From: DUOA01 sp012839095 | GTDB taxonomy: Bacteria; Bacillota; Clostridia; Caldicoprobacterales; DTU083 | Assembly (NCBI GenBank): GCA_050951505.1 | Contig: JBMNJE010000012.1 | Coordinates: 18,903-82,902, forward strand | DNA: 64,000 nt | Reading direction: 5' to 3' | Part shown: in pieces, positions 26,888 through 34,257 of the stretch | Position numbering within the stretch: the stretch's first letter is position 1 | Layout: each line of letters opens with the position of its first letter | Made by a program: the position numbers and the translations under genes | The notes under the pieces: generated by a model | What the model was told of the DNA's origin: nothing | Seen by the model: the letters and a program-made list of their open reading frames with translations, nothing else | Databases searched by the model: none

Positions 26888-26916
26888 TCTGAAGCAATAT
26901 TTCATGGGTATATAAT
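26888..26916 (+). promoter_or_regulatory. Promoter of the pilus operon leader
   Basis: A perfect TATAAT (26911-26916) has a weak -35 (TCTGAA, 26888-26893) at 17 bases. It lies about 65 bases before the riboswitch aptamer, as required for a transcribed leader. Confidence 0.55.
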
Positions 26917-26979
26917 ACATACAAGCTTTATAAGTTGTGTAAAGCTGTGAGGGTATGCAATACCTGAAGAAAATAATAT

Positions 26980-27060
26980 CGGTTAACACGGGCAAACTTA
27001 TCGAAAGATAAGGACGCAAAGCTCTGGGTCTAAAGCAAAATGCTATGACAGTCAGGCTGC
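26980..27060 (+). promoter_or_regulatory. Cyclic-di-GMP-I (GEMM-I) riboswitch aptamer
   Basis: The conserved core is present in order: ACGGGCAAAC (26988-26997), a perfect six-pair P2 helix capped by a GAAA tetraloop (27003-27006), GGACGCAAAGC (27012-27022), a tetraloop-receptor-like GGGTCTAA (27026-27033), the P3 stem and the closing strand GTCAGGCTGC (27051-27060). This is the class I c-di-GMP riboswitch. A short P1 can form between 26980-26984 and 27055-27059. The 3' P1 strand is also the 5' arm of the following terminator, so ligand binding should prevent termination (an ON switch); that direction is inferred. It controls the pilus operon from 27263. Confidence 0.92.
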
Positions 27061-27094
27061 TATGTTTAAGTTTTTAACATGGCGGCCTTTTTTT
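27055..27094 (+). terminator. Riboswitch expression platform terminator
   Basis: A 12-pair stem (27055-27066 with 27076-27087, including two G-T pairs) is followed by seven T (27088-27094). Its first five bases are shared with the riboswitch P1 strand. Confidence 0.9.
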
Positions 27095-27262
27095 GTACCA
27101 GGGCATATGGAACTCCCGGCTTCAGGGTCTGGATGCCGGACTTGTTATAAGAGAGATATTTCTTCTGTTTGTCAGCTTATAACATTACTGTATATGGACG
27201 GCAGTTAAGAAACGGGTCGTATGGATAGCTGAGATGATATTAAGTATCAGGGGGACGTTATT

Positions 27263-28621
27263 ATGATTAAGAATTATGGAATAGGCCGTAAGTTCTATAA
27301 GGTGTTTGTCTGTCTCTTATCGATTCTATTATTGAATGTCTTAATCTTACCTATACATAATACGGTCGGGGCCGCTGAGGATTCCCCGGTAGCTGAACCG
27401 GAAGAATTCTTTTCCATTCTTTCCGATGGTATCGAGGTTCTGAATTATTTTGAGGCATACGGTACCAGCACAAATGATCATTACACAGTTGTAGGGGTAT
27501 ACATAGCTGCAAACGAAGAGATTCACCTGATATTGGATAATGATAAGAATACTGCCAATCAGACAAGGTTCTATAATCCGATGCTCAATGGTCAAGAAGC
27601 TGCTGGCTATGGATTATCATTTACCAATTATGAACCTTATTGGTATGAGGCAGGTACAACAATCAGCTTGTCTTTTCCGGACAGCACCACTAAAGAAGTA
27701 ACCGGTGTAAGGCTTTTTGATTTCAATCTGGGGCAGATGATGAGCTATCTTAACGAAGAAAACACCTTACAAATGCTAAATCAAGCAGACGGGTTCAGTA
27801 TTAGAGGTATGACCTTTTATCTTAACCTGGGACACACCATCACCAAAGAAGTTAATAAACCCCTGGCTACAATCGGAGATGAACTTATTTATACTGTTGT
27901 TGTTGAAAATACCGGCGAGCTGACTCTCAGCGGTATTAACGTCTATGATGACCAGCCTGAAGGCATATCTGTCACCGGTGTATCAGAAGATATGGAAACC
28001 TGGAATGATCCTGTCTTAACTGATGGTGTTGCTCTAGTGGCAGCCGGCTTAACCCTGCTTCCCGGAGAGTCAAAGACCTACTATATAAAAGCGACAGTGA
28101 CAGAAGATGCCAATGATGGAGATGTAATTATTAACACCGCTTTTACAGGAGGCAATGTACCCCGAAAAGAGGCTGATGCTGAAGTTAAAATTGAGGTTAA
28201 GGTCAAGGTAACCATAAAGAAGGTTATCACAGGCAACTTCGGTGATTTGGGAAGGAAGTTCAGTTTCAGCGTAACATCAGATAAGGGAAATCACTCTTAT
28301 AATTTTGAACTCGGAAATAATCAGACCAAGGTTCTTGAAAATCTGCCTGCCGGTGCTGTTCTGACATTAACCGAGGAATCAGCAGGATATTCGGTTACAG
28401 TAATGGCAGCAGGGAATGAGATAGAGGCCAATGAGGAGAATGAATATCTACTTCCTCTGGGCAAAAATGATGTAACAGTTACTGTAACAAACCACAGCAA
28501 TATCGATATTAACACAGGCATCAACCTGGACTCCTTACCCTATATTATCATTCTGGCACTGGTGATTATAGGTATTGCTGTACTGCTGATACGCAGGTAT
28601 GGAATCAGAAGCGAAGACTGA
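27263..28621 (+). CDS. Large surface protein of the pilus operon (possible tip adhesin)
   Basis: The 452-residue protein has a signal peptide (hydrophobic about residues 12-37), then an unrecognised domain of about 150 residues. A DUF11-like beta domain follows (about 190-310, with GDELIYTVVVENTGELTLSG), then a DUF5979-like pilin domain (about 320-415, VTIKKVITGNFGDLGRKF). It ends with NTGINLDSLPYIIILA, a membrane helix and a basic tail. The end is a sortase signal of the non-LPxTG type, with the same TGINLDSLPY as the main pilin. By position it corresponds to the first gene of streptococcal FCT pilus loci (Cpa, an adhesin), though the N-terminal domain is not obviously homologous. It is the first gene behind the c-di-GMP riboswitch. 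Confidence 0.75.
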   Translation: MIKNYGIGRKFYKVFVCLLSILLLNVLILPIHNTVGAAEDSPVAEPEEFFSILSDGIEVLNYFEAYGTSTNDHYTVVGVYIAANEEIHLILDNDKNTANQTRFYNPMLNGQEAAGYGLSFTNYEPYWYEAGTTISLSFPDSTTKEVTGVRLFDFNLGQMMSYLNEENTLQMLNQADGFSIRGMTFYLNLGHTITKEVNKPLATIGDELIYTVVVENTGELTLSGINVYDDQPEGISVTGVSEDMETWNDPVLTDGVALVAAGLTLLPGESKTYYIKATVTEDANDGDVIINTAFTGGNVPRKEADAEVKIEVKVKVTIKKVITGNFGDLGRKFSFSVTSDKGNHSYNFELGNNQTKVLENLPAGAVLTLTEESAGYSVTVMAAGNEIEANEENEYLLPLGKNDVTVTVTNHSNIDINTGINLDSLPYIIILALVIIGIAVLLIRRYGIRSED

Positions 28622-28632
28622 TGGAGGGCTTT

Positions 28633-29070
28633 ATGAAAAACAGCAGTAAATCCCGCAGAAAAAAGAAGGCCAAGGTTCCGGCAGGCCATGCAGATTTAAA
28701 ATCGATGCATGAAGCAGCAAAAATTCCCAAAGAACATGAGTTGAATCTGGAACAGGCGAAAATCGGCCAATGGCTGAAGAAGCTGCGCTTTCGCAGGAAG
28801 TTGTTCGGAGGCGTAAGTGAGAAGGACGTATGGAAGAAGATAGGCGAGTTAAATGCCATGTATGAAGCCAGCCTTGCTGCAGAACGGATTAGATATGATA
28901 CATTGATTGAATATTTTAAGAGAACAGGCATCAATGTGGTTGCCGGCAGGGAGGATAAAGAATCTTCCATTGAGGATACAGGTTACGCAGAATCCGGCAT
29001 CAAGCAAGAGAACAAAGATAAACATACCAACAGGAAGGTACTGAAACATAGGAAAATGACCAATGAGTAA
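28633..29070 (+). CDS. Small basic cytoplasmic protein of the pilus operon, function unknown
   Basis: The 145-residue protein has no signal peptide or membrane helix. It starts with a Lys/Arg-rich segment (KSRRKKKAKVP), has a central helical part (KIGQWLKKLRFRRKLFGG, then VWKKIGELNAMYEASL) and ends in a charged, low-complexity tail. I do not recognise a family. It begins 12 bases after the upstream stop, behind GGAGGG, and overlaps the next gene by eight bases, so it is firmly part of the operon. The helical part could bind the signal-peptidase-like partner or the inner face of the sortase. The ATG at 28621 in the same frame is less likely. Confidence 0.7.
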   Translation: MKNSSKSRRKKKAKVPAGHADLKSMHEAAKIPKEHELNLEQAKIGQWLKKLRFRRKLFGGVSEKDVWKKIGELNAMYEASLAAERIRYDTLIEYFKRTGINVVAGREDKESSIEDTGYAESGIKQENKDKHTNRKVLKHRKMTNE

Positions 29071-29611
29071 AATGCAGAGTGTTCCCGATATTGCAGGCAT
29101 CATAAAGAAACGAAGGCAAAAGCTGGAGATCAGGGAAGGATATATCAGCCTCATATGGAGAGCCCTCCTGATAGCGGCAATTGGTTATGTAGTGTTTACA
29201 CAGGTAATTATAGTAACACAGGCAAACGGTATCGGTATGTTCCCTGCAATCAAAGACGGGGATTTGATTATCAGCTTCCGATTGCAGCAGGCATATACAA
29301 AAAATGATGTTGTTACCTATAAGGTTGACGGCATTCGGTATATCGGCCGGATTGCCGCACGGGAAAAGGATGTTGTCACTATGGATGACAGCGGGACGTT
29401 ACTGGTAAACGGAACAGTACAGGGAGGTGAGATATTTTATCCTACATACCCCGGTGATACAATTCAGTATCCATACACAGTGCCGGTAAATCACTGCTTC
29501 ATACTTGGGGATTACAGGATACATACAAAAGACAGTAGGGATTTTGGTCCTGTACCGATGGAATCGGTGGAGGGAAAGGTAATTACCATTATACGGAGAC
29601 GGGGTATATAA
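29063..29611 (+). CDS. Signal-peptidase-I-like protein lacking both catalytic residues (SipA-like pilus factor)
   Basis: The 182-residue protein has the signal peptidase I fold: one membrane helix (about residues 31-50), the box containing GMFPAIKDGDLI, then a Lys-box region VVTYKVDGIRYIGRIAA and GDYRIHTKDSRDFGPV near the end. In active enzymes the first box has Ser before Met-x-Pro; here it is Gly (NGIGMFP). The general-base Lys in the Y(I/V)KR segment is also Gly (YIGR). Both replacements are clear in the DNA (GGT and GGC). Streptococcus pyogenes SipA has the same double loss and is needed for pilus polymerisation. I infer the same chaperone-like role here. It lies just before the major pilin gene, as sipA does. 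Confidence 0.85.
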   Translation: MSKMQSVPDIAGIIKKRRQKLEIREGYISLIWRALLIAAIGYVVFTQVIIVTQANGIGMFPAIKDGDLIISFRLQQAYTKNDVVTYKVDGIRYIGRIAAREKDVVTMDDSGTLLVNGTVQGGEIFYPTYPGDTIQYPYTVPVNHCFILGDYRIHTKDSRDFGPVPMESVEGKVITIIRRRGI

Positions 29612-29707
29612 AACCCGTAGAAGAATTGCTTATTAAGGCAGCTGCTCAGAAAACATTACTATGATAGTAACTAACAATTAATTTATATATTCAGGGGAGG
29701 AAGAAAA

Positions 29708-30658
29708 ATGAAAAAACTACTTATATTGGTACTGGTTATGAGCCTCGTACTGGGGCTTGGTTTAGCAGCATCAGCAGAGACATATGAAGATGGAAGTCCT
29801 GTAAGAATTGAAAAAGCACTTACCAATGGAGGAAAAGTAAACCCTGCAGAGACCTTTAACTTTACTGTAGGAGCAGGAGCAGGAGTAAGAGACGAGGCAG
29901 CATTAGATGCTCCGGCATTTAATCCCGCTGCATTCACTATTACTGTTGCGGAAGGCGGAACAGCAGGTTTTGCCGACATAAACCTGCCCGAGTTTTCACA
30001 GGTAGGAGTATACACCTATCCCATCACTGAAACTGCGGGCAATACGGCAGGGATGGTCTATGACTCTGCAACCTATTATTTGGTAGTTACAGTAATCAAC
30101 AATCCTGATTTTGGTGAAGAGAATGAGCCGGAATTCCTGCGTGTTCTTACACTGACGGATGAAAATAACGTAAAAGTGGATGATTTCGAAAATACCTTCA
30201 ACGCCGGATCATTAACCATTAAAAAGGAAGTAACCGGTAACTACGGTGACCCCGATGATGAATTTACGGTTGTTGTTACTCTTGCACCTGCAGAAGGGAA
30301 AGTCTTAAAGGCTGCTCCTATTACAGCACCAGGCGGAGACAAGGTTATTAATGATGACGGCACCGTTACAATTACCTACACTGTCAAGGATGGATCTGAA
30401 TTCACCATTGATAACATCCCGTATGATGTAGCGTATACTGTGGAAGAGCCGGAACCAGGTGCATATGAAGTGTCCTATGTCAATGAATCCGGGGAAATAG
30501 AAGCAGCAACTACAGAGACCACAATCACAAACCACAGGGATCTGGAGATCGCCACCGGTATCAATCTGGACAGCCTGCCCTATATTCTCATTCTGGCAAT
30601 AGCTGTCGGCGGCCTGGCTTTGTTAATAGTAAGAAAACGTATGGCTGTCAGCCGGTAA
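29708..30658 (+). CDS. Major pilin with Spy0128/FctA-type isopeptide domains
   Basis: The 316-residue protein has a clear signal peptide (cleavage likely after AASA, residue 23). Domain 1 (about 30-165) fits the streptococcal pilin isopeptide family: Lys36 in RIEKAL, Glu in YPITETAG and Asn in FENTFNAG would form a Lys-Asn isopeptide bond. Domain 2 (about 168-280) repeats the pattern with TIKKEVTGNYGD, YTVEEPE and TITNHRD. The end ATGINLDSLPYILILA plus a membrane helix and RKR tail is the sortase signal. GGGGAGG lies before the ATG. The strong ribosome site and two stabilised domains suit a shaft subunit made in quantity. Confidence 0.88.
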   Translation: MKKLLILVLVMSLVLGLGLAASAETYEDGSPVRIEKALTNGGKVNPAETFNFTVGAGAGVRDEAALDAPAFNPAAFTITVAEGGTAGFADINLPEFSQVGVYTYPITETAGNTAGMVYDSATYYLVVTVINNPDFGEENEPEFLRVLTLTDENNVKVDDFENTFNAGSLTIKKEVTGNYGDPDDEFTVVVTLAPAEGKVLKAAPITAPGGDKVINDDGTVTITYTVKDGSEFTIDNIPYDVAYTVEEPEPGAYEVSYVNESGEIEAATTETTITNHRDLEIATGINLDSLPYILILAIAVGGLALLIVRKRMAVSR

Positions 30659-30771
30659 TATATGTTTGGTTAATAGGGAATAAATAGAACTGGTTTATTG
30701 CAAGAGGTCGGATGGCGCATACAGCGCCATCCGGTACCCGGCTGGCAGAAGAAGATTGGAGCTGATACTGC

Positions 30772-31551
30772 ATGCAGACACTAAAGTTTATACTCAGGGC
30801 ATCAAACGCACTTATAAGCTTTGTTACAGCAGTTTCATTGTGTGTTGCAGGGGTTTATGCCGGTTATGCCTTATGGGATAACAGCCGTGTCTATGCTGCA
30901 GCTGAAAATATTCAGGCGGATATGCTCAGGTTTAAGCCTGAAATAGTAGATGAGAAGCCTTCCTTTGAAGAGCTGATGGCAATTAATGCTGATGTACGAG
31001 CCTGGATTACAATGGATAATACCAAAATCGATTATCCGGTTTTGCAGGGCGAAACCAACCTGAGTTATTTAAACACCGATGTTTATGGCAACTTCGCCCT
31101 TGCAGGCAGTATTTTTCTCGACTCACGCAATGATGGGAATTTCAGTGATCCCTACTCACTGCTGTATGGTCATTATATGGAAAACAGCAAGATGTTCGGG
31201 GATTTGGAGCTTTATAAAGATAAGGATTTTTTCAGGGAAAACCGCACGGGAACCCTGATTCTGCCCGACGGGGTATATAGATTGGAAATCTACGCCTGCC
31301 TGCTCATTTCATCTACAGAGGATGCAATCTTTAATCCGGGACTATGGCAGGCTGATATAGATGAGTTACTGGAGTTTACGGAAGCCAATGCCCTGCACCT
31401 GAACAGGGATTTATCGGAAAAAGTGCATTCGGGTGGTCTTGAGCCTAAGTTTTTGGCCCTTACAACATGTACATCAGAATATACAGATGCGAGAATAGCG
31501 GTACTTACTGTGATGGTACCAGGCTCACCAGCAAAGAAGGGGGGAATATGA
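30772..31551 (+). CDS. Class B sortase, probable pilus polymerase
   Basis: The 259-residue transpeptidase has an N-terminal membrane anchor (about residues 13-33) and the class B sortase fold. The catalytic residues are visible: His in LLYGHYMENSKMFGDL, Cys in LALTTCTSE and Arg in YTDARIAVLTVM. The residues around YPVLQGETNLSYL are typical of class B. In streptococcal FCT-type loci a class B sortase (SrtC2) polymerises the pilin and sits right after the pilin gene, as here. The substrates are probably the TGINLDSLPY proteins of this operon. Confidence 0.92.
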   Translation: MQTLKFILRASNALISFVTAVSLCVAGVYAGYALWDNSRVYAAAENIQADMLRFKPEIVDEKPSFEELMAINADVRAWITMDNTKIDYPVLQGETNLSYLNTDVYGNFALAGSIFLDSRNDGNFSDPYSLLYGHYMENSKMFGDLELYKDKDFFRENRTGTLILPDGVYRLEIYACLLISSTEDAIFNPGLWQADIDELLEFTEANALHLNRDLSEKVHSGGLEPKFLALTTCTSEYTDARIAVLTVMVPGSPAKKGGI

Positions 31552-31553
31552 TT

Positions 31554-32207
31554 ATGAAAACAGGACTCACAAGAATTTTAGCTGTATTATTCATATCCAT
31601 TTTGAGTCTTACTCTGCTGATAACTCCAGCCCAGGCAGCAGAGGCCTCAGAGGTTGTGCTGCAGGTAACGGTTGTCCTGACCGGTGCAGAGCAGGATGAC
31701 AGTGAGGACTATGAGATTGTGATTAAGGCAGATGATCCATCTTATCCTATGCAGGAGGGCAGTGAGGATGGGGAATATAAATTTATAATTACAGGTGAAA
31801 ATACAGCTTCACTGCCTGCTATCCGGTTCCAGGATCTGGGTGTTTATACATACAGGATTTATCAGACACCCGGCACCAATGAATTGGGAATATATGATGA
31901 CAGCGAGTACCTTATAACGGTTTATGTGACCAATGCGGAGGACGGCAGCGGACTGGTGTCCACAGTAATAGCACAAAAACCCGATGATGCGGTAAAGCTT
32001 GATGAAATCGTCTTTATCAACGAATACGAGATTGAGATCCCCGAAGAGGAAGTGCCCGGCGGCGAAGCTGACCCCCCTGGCCATGAAGGCGGCGATACAC
32101 CGAAAACCGGAGACGACGGCTTTATCTGGCCTTATGTGTTGCTGCTCATAAGTGCCGGTGCTGCCATTATCATTCTTGCTTTATCCATGAGAAAGAAAAA
32201 GGTATAA
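31554..32207 (+). CDS. Minor pilin / anchor subunit with PKTG sorting signal
   Basis: The 217-residue protein has a signal peptide (hydrophobic about residues 5-25, AQA cleavage), one Spy0128-like beta domain (GVYTYRIYQTPG, then YDDSEYLITVYVTN and FINEYE, with EIP-rich linker) and ends with GGDTPKTGDDG, a membrane helix and RKKK. The sorting motif PKTG differs from the other two proteins of the operon, so it may be attached by another (housekeeping) sortase, like the FctB base pilin. The start at 31554 is chosen for its spacing to AAGGGGGG; an ATG two codons earlier overlaps the sortase stop. Confidence 0.82.
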   Translation: MKTGLTRILAVLFISILSLTLLITPAQAAEASEVVLQVTVVLTGAEQDDSEDYEIVIKADDPSYPMQEGSEDGEYKFIITGENTASLPAIRFQDLGVYTYRIYQTPGTNELGIYDDSEYLITVYVTNAEDGSGLVSTVIAQKPDDAVKLDEIVFINEYEIEIPEEEVPGGEADPPGHEGGDTPKTGDDGFIWPYVLLLISAGAAIIILALSMRKKKV

Positions 32208-32233
32208 AGTTTTGCATAATTAAGTTGTGTCTG

Positions 32234-32281
32234 ATGCTGAACAGGCTGTTGTTACATCCTGTTCAGCATTCTTTGTTTTTA
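32234..32281 (+). terminator. Terminator of the pilus operon
   Basis: ATGCTGAACAGG (32234-32245) pairs perfectly with CCTGTTCAGCAT (32258-32269) and is followed by TCTTTGTTTTT. It insulates the pilus operon from lepA. Confidence 0.88.
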
Positions 32282-32287
32282 AGACAG

Positions 32288-32316
32288 TTGCAATTTTCTC
32301 CACAATTCTTTATGAT
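32288..32316 (+). promoter_or_regulatory. Sigma-A promoter of lepA
   Basis: TTGCAA (32288-32293) and TATGAT (32311-32316) are 17 bases apart, about 70 bases before the lepA start. Confidence 0.6.
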
Positions 32317-32385
32317 ATAAAATGGATTCTTATAAACAAGTAAGTATTGGCAGGAAACCAATCAGATTAGGAGGCAATTGCAAAC

Positions 32386-34191
32386 ATGCCCACCAGCAGG
32401 CAGAAAAGAATAAGAAATTTTTGTATAATAGCTCATATAGATCATGGAAAATCCACTCTGGCCGATCGCCTTATGGAAGAGACCGGTGTTATAACTGAAC
32501 GGGAATTGGAAAAGCAGATGCTTGATACCATGGATCTGGAGAAGGAGAGGGGTATTACCATCAAGGCGCAGGCAGTACGCCTGGTGTATGTGGATCAGCA
32601 TGGGGAGGAGTATATCCTGAATCTTATTGATACGCCCGGTCATGTAGACTTTACCTATGAAGTATCCAGGAGCCTGGCAGCCTGTGAAGGAGCCATCCTG
32701 GTAGTGGATGCCTCCCAGGGAATTGAAGCTCAGACCCTGGCTAATGTATACCTGGCTATGGAGCATGACCTGGAGCTTATACCTGTCATAAACAAGATAG
32801 ATCTGCCCAGTGCCCAGCCTGACATGGTAAAAAAGGAAATCGAAGACATTTTAGGCCTGGATACCGGGGATGCACCTCTTATTTCTGCAAAAAGCGGGAT
32901 CGGCATAAAGGATGTGCTGGAGAGTATTGTCCGTCATATTCCCCCGCCTGAAGGTGACGAAGAGGCACCTTTGCGGGCGCTGGTGTTTGATTCCTTCTAC
33001 GACACCTATCGGGGGGTTATTGCCTATATCCGGGTAATGGAAGGAAGCATCAGGGTGGGGGATCGGATTCGCATGATGGCCAGCGGCAAGGAATTTGATG
33101 TAAACGAAGTAGGGACCTTCCGGCCCTTCCTGACACCCGGAACAGAACTGCGCGCAGGTGATGTTGGATATGTTACCGCCAGCATCAAAAATGTACAGGA
33201 CACCCGGGTGGGGGATACCATTACCCATGCAGCCCGGCCTGCCGCCGCACCTCTTCCAGGCTACAAGAAGGTAACGCCTATGGTATACAGCGGAATTTAC
33301 CCAGCCGATGGTGCCGACTATGAGGATTTGAGAGATGCCCTGCAAAAATTGCAGCTGAATGATGCGTCCCTCAATTTTGAACCCGAAACATCAGCAGCCC
33401 TTGGATTTGGCTTTCGCTGTGGTTTTCTTGGCCTTCTGCATATGGAGATAATTCAGGAGCGTCTGGAAAGAGAATATGATCTGGATTTGGTTACCACTGC
33501 CCCCAGCGTTATATACAAGGTGCTGAAAAAAGACGGCCAGTTGGTTGAAATCGCCAATCCCACCAACCTTCCTCCCGTTGATGAGATTGAGTTCATAGAG
33601 GAGCCGGTGGTGAAGGCACAAATAATGTCCCCTTCCGAATATGTGGGCTCAATCATGGAGCTTTGTCAGGAACGCAGGGGTACCTACCGGCAGATGGAAT
33701 ACATGGAGGAAACAAGGGTAATTCTCACCTATGAGCTTCCTTTGAATGAAATAATCTATGACTTTTTTGATGCCCTGAAATCCAGAACAAGGGGTTATGC
33801 CTCACTGGATTATGAGGTTCTGGGCTATCAGGAAGCAGATTTGATTAAGCTGGATATTCTCCTGAACGGTGAAGTGGTGGACGCCCTGTCCCTGATTGTT
33901 CACAGAGACAAGGCCTATCAGAGAGGGCGGATGATTGCAGAGAAGCTGAAGGAAGTGATACCGAGGCAGATGTTTGAAATTCCCATTCAGGCAGCAATAG
34001 GCAACAAGATCATTGCCCGTGAAACTGTAAAGGCTCTGCGCAAGGATGTATTGGCCAAATGCTATGGCGGAGACATATCCCGTAAGAAGAAGCTTCTGGA
34101 AAAGCAAAAGGAAGGCAAGAAGAGAATGCGCCAGATAGGTTCTGTGGAGGTACCGCAGGAGGCATTCATGGCTGTTCTGAAGCTGAACTAA
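32386..34191 (+). CDS. lepA: Elongation factor 4 (ribosome back-translocase GTPase)
   Basis: The 601-residue GTPase acts on stalled or mistranslocated ribosomes. The G-domain motifs are AHIDHGKSTLADRL (G1), DTPGHVDF (G3) and VINKIDLPSA (G4), with the EF-G-like domains behind and the LepA-specific C-terminal domain (YGGDISRKKKLLEKQKEGKK). The length is full. The ATG has AGGAGG about 11 bases upstream. In relatives it follows spoIIP directly; here the pilus operon separates them. Confidence 0.97.
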   Translation: MPTSRQKRIRNFCIIAHIDHGKSTLADRLMEETGVITERELEKQMLDTMDLEKERGITIKAQAVRLVYVDQHGEEYILNLIDTPGHVDFTYEVSRSLAACEGAILVVDASQGIEAQTLANVYLAMEHDLELIPVINKIDLPSAQPDMVKKEIEDILGLDTGDAPLISAKSGIGIKDVLESIVRHIPPPEGDEEAPLRALVFDSFYDTYRGVIAYIRVMEGSIRVGDRIRMMASGKEFDVNEVGTFRPFLTPGTELRAGDVGYVTASIKNVQDTRVGDTITHAARPAAAPLPGYKKVTPMVYSGIYPADGADYEDLRDALQKLQLNDASLNFEPETSAALGFGFRCGFLGLLHMEIIQERLEREYDLDLVTTAPSVIYKVLKKDGQLVEIANPTNLPPVDEIEFIEEPVVKAQIMSPSEYVGSIMELCQERRGTYRQMEYMEETRVILTYELPLNEIIYDFFDALKSRTRGYASLDYEVLGYQEADLIKLDILLNGEVVDALSLIVHRDKAYQRGRMIAEKLKEVIPRQMFEIPIQAAIGNKIIARETVKALRKDVLAKCYGGDISRKKKLLEKQKEGKKRMRQIGSVEVPQEAFMAVLKLN

Positions 34192-34257
34192 CAAAAACAG
34201 CAGGAAAGCTGTACTTACCAAGGCAGATGCCTGATGATTCACAGGGGAGAGAAATTA

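Noticed and set aside
29683..30015. Reverse-strand frame of 110 codons over the pilin gene
   Set aside because: It is the shadow of a strongly supported forward gene with signal peptide and sorting signal.
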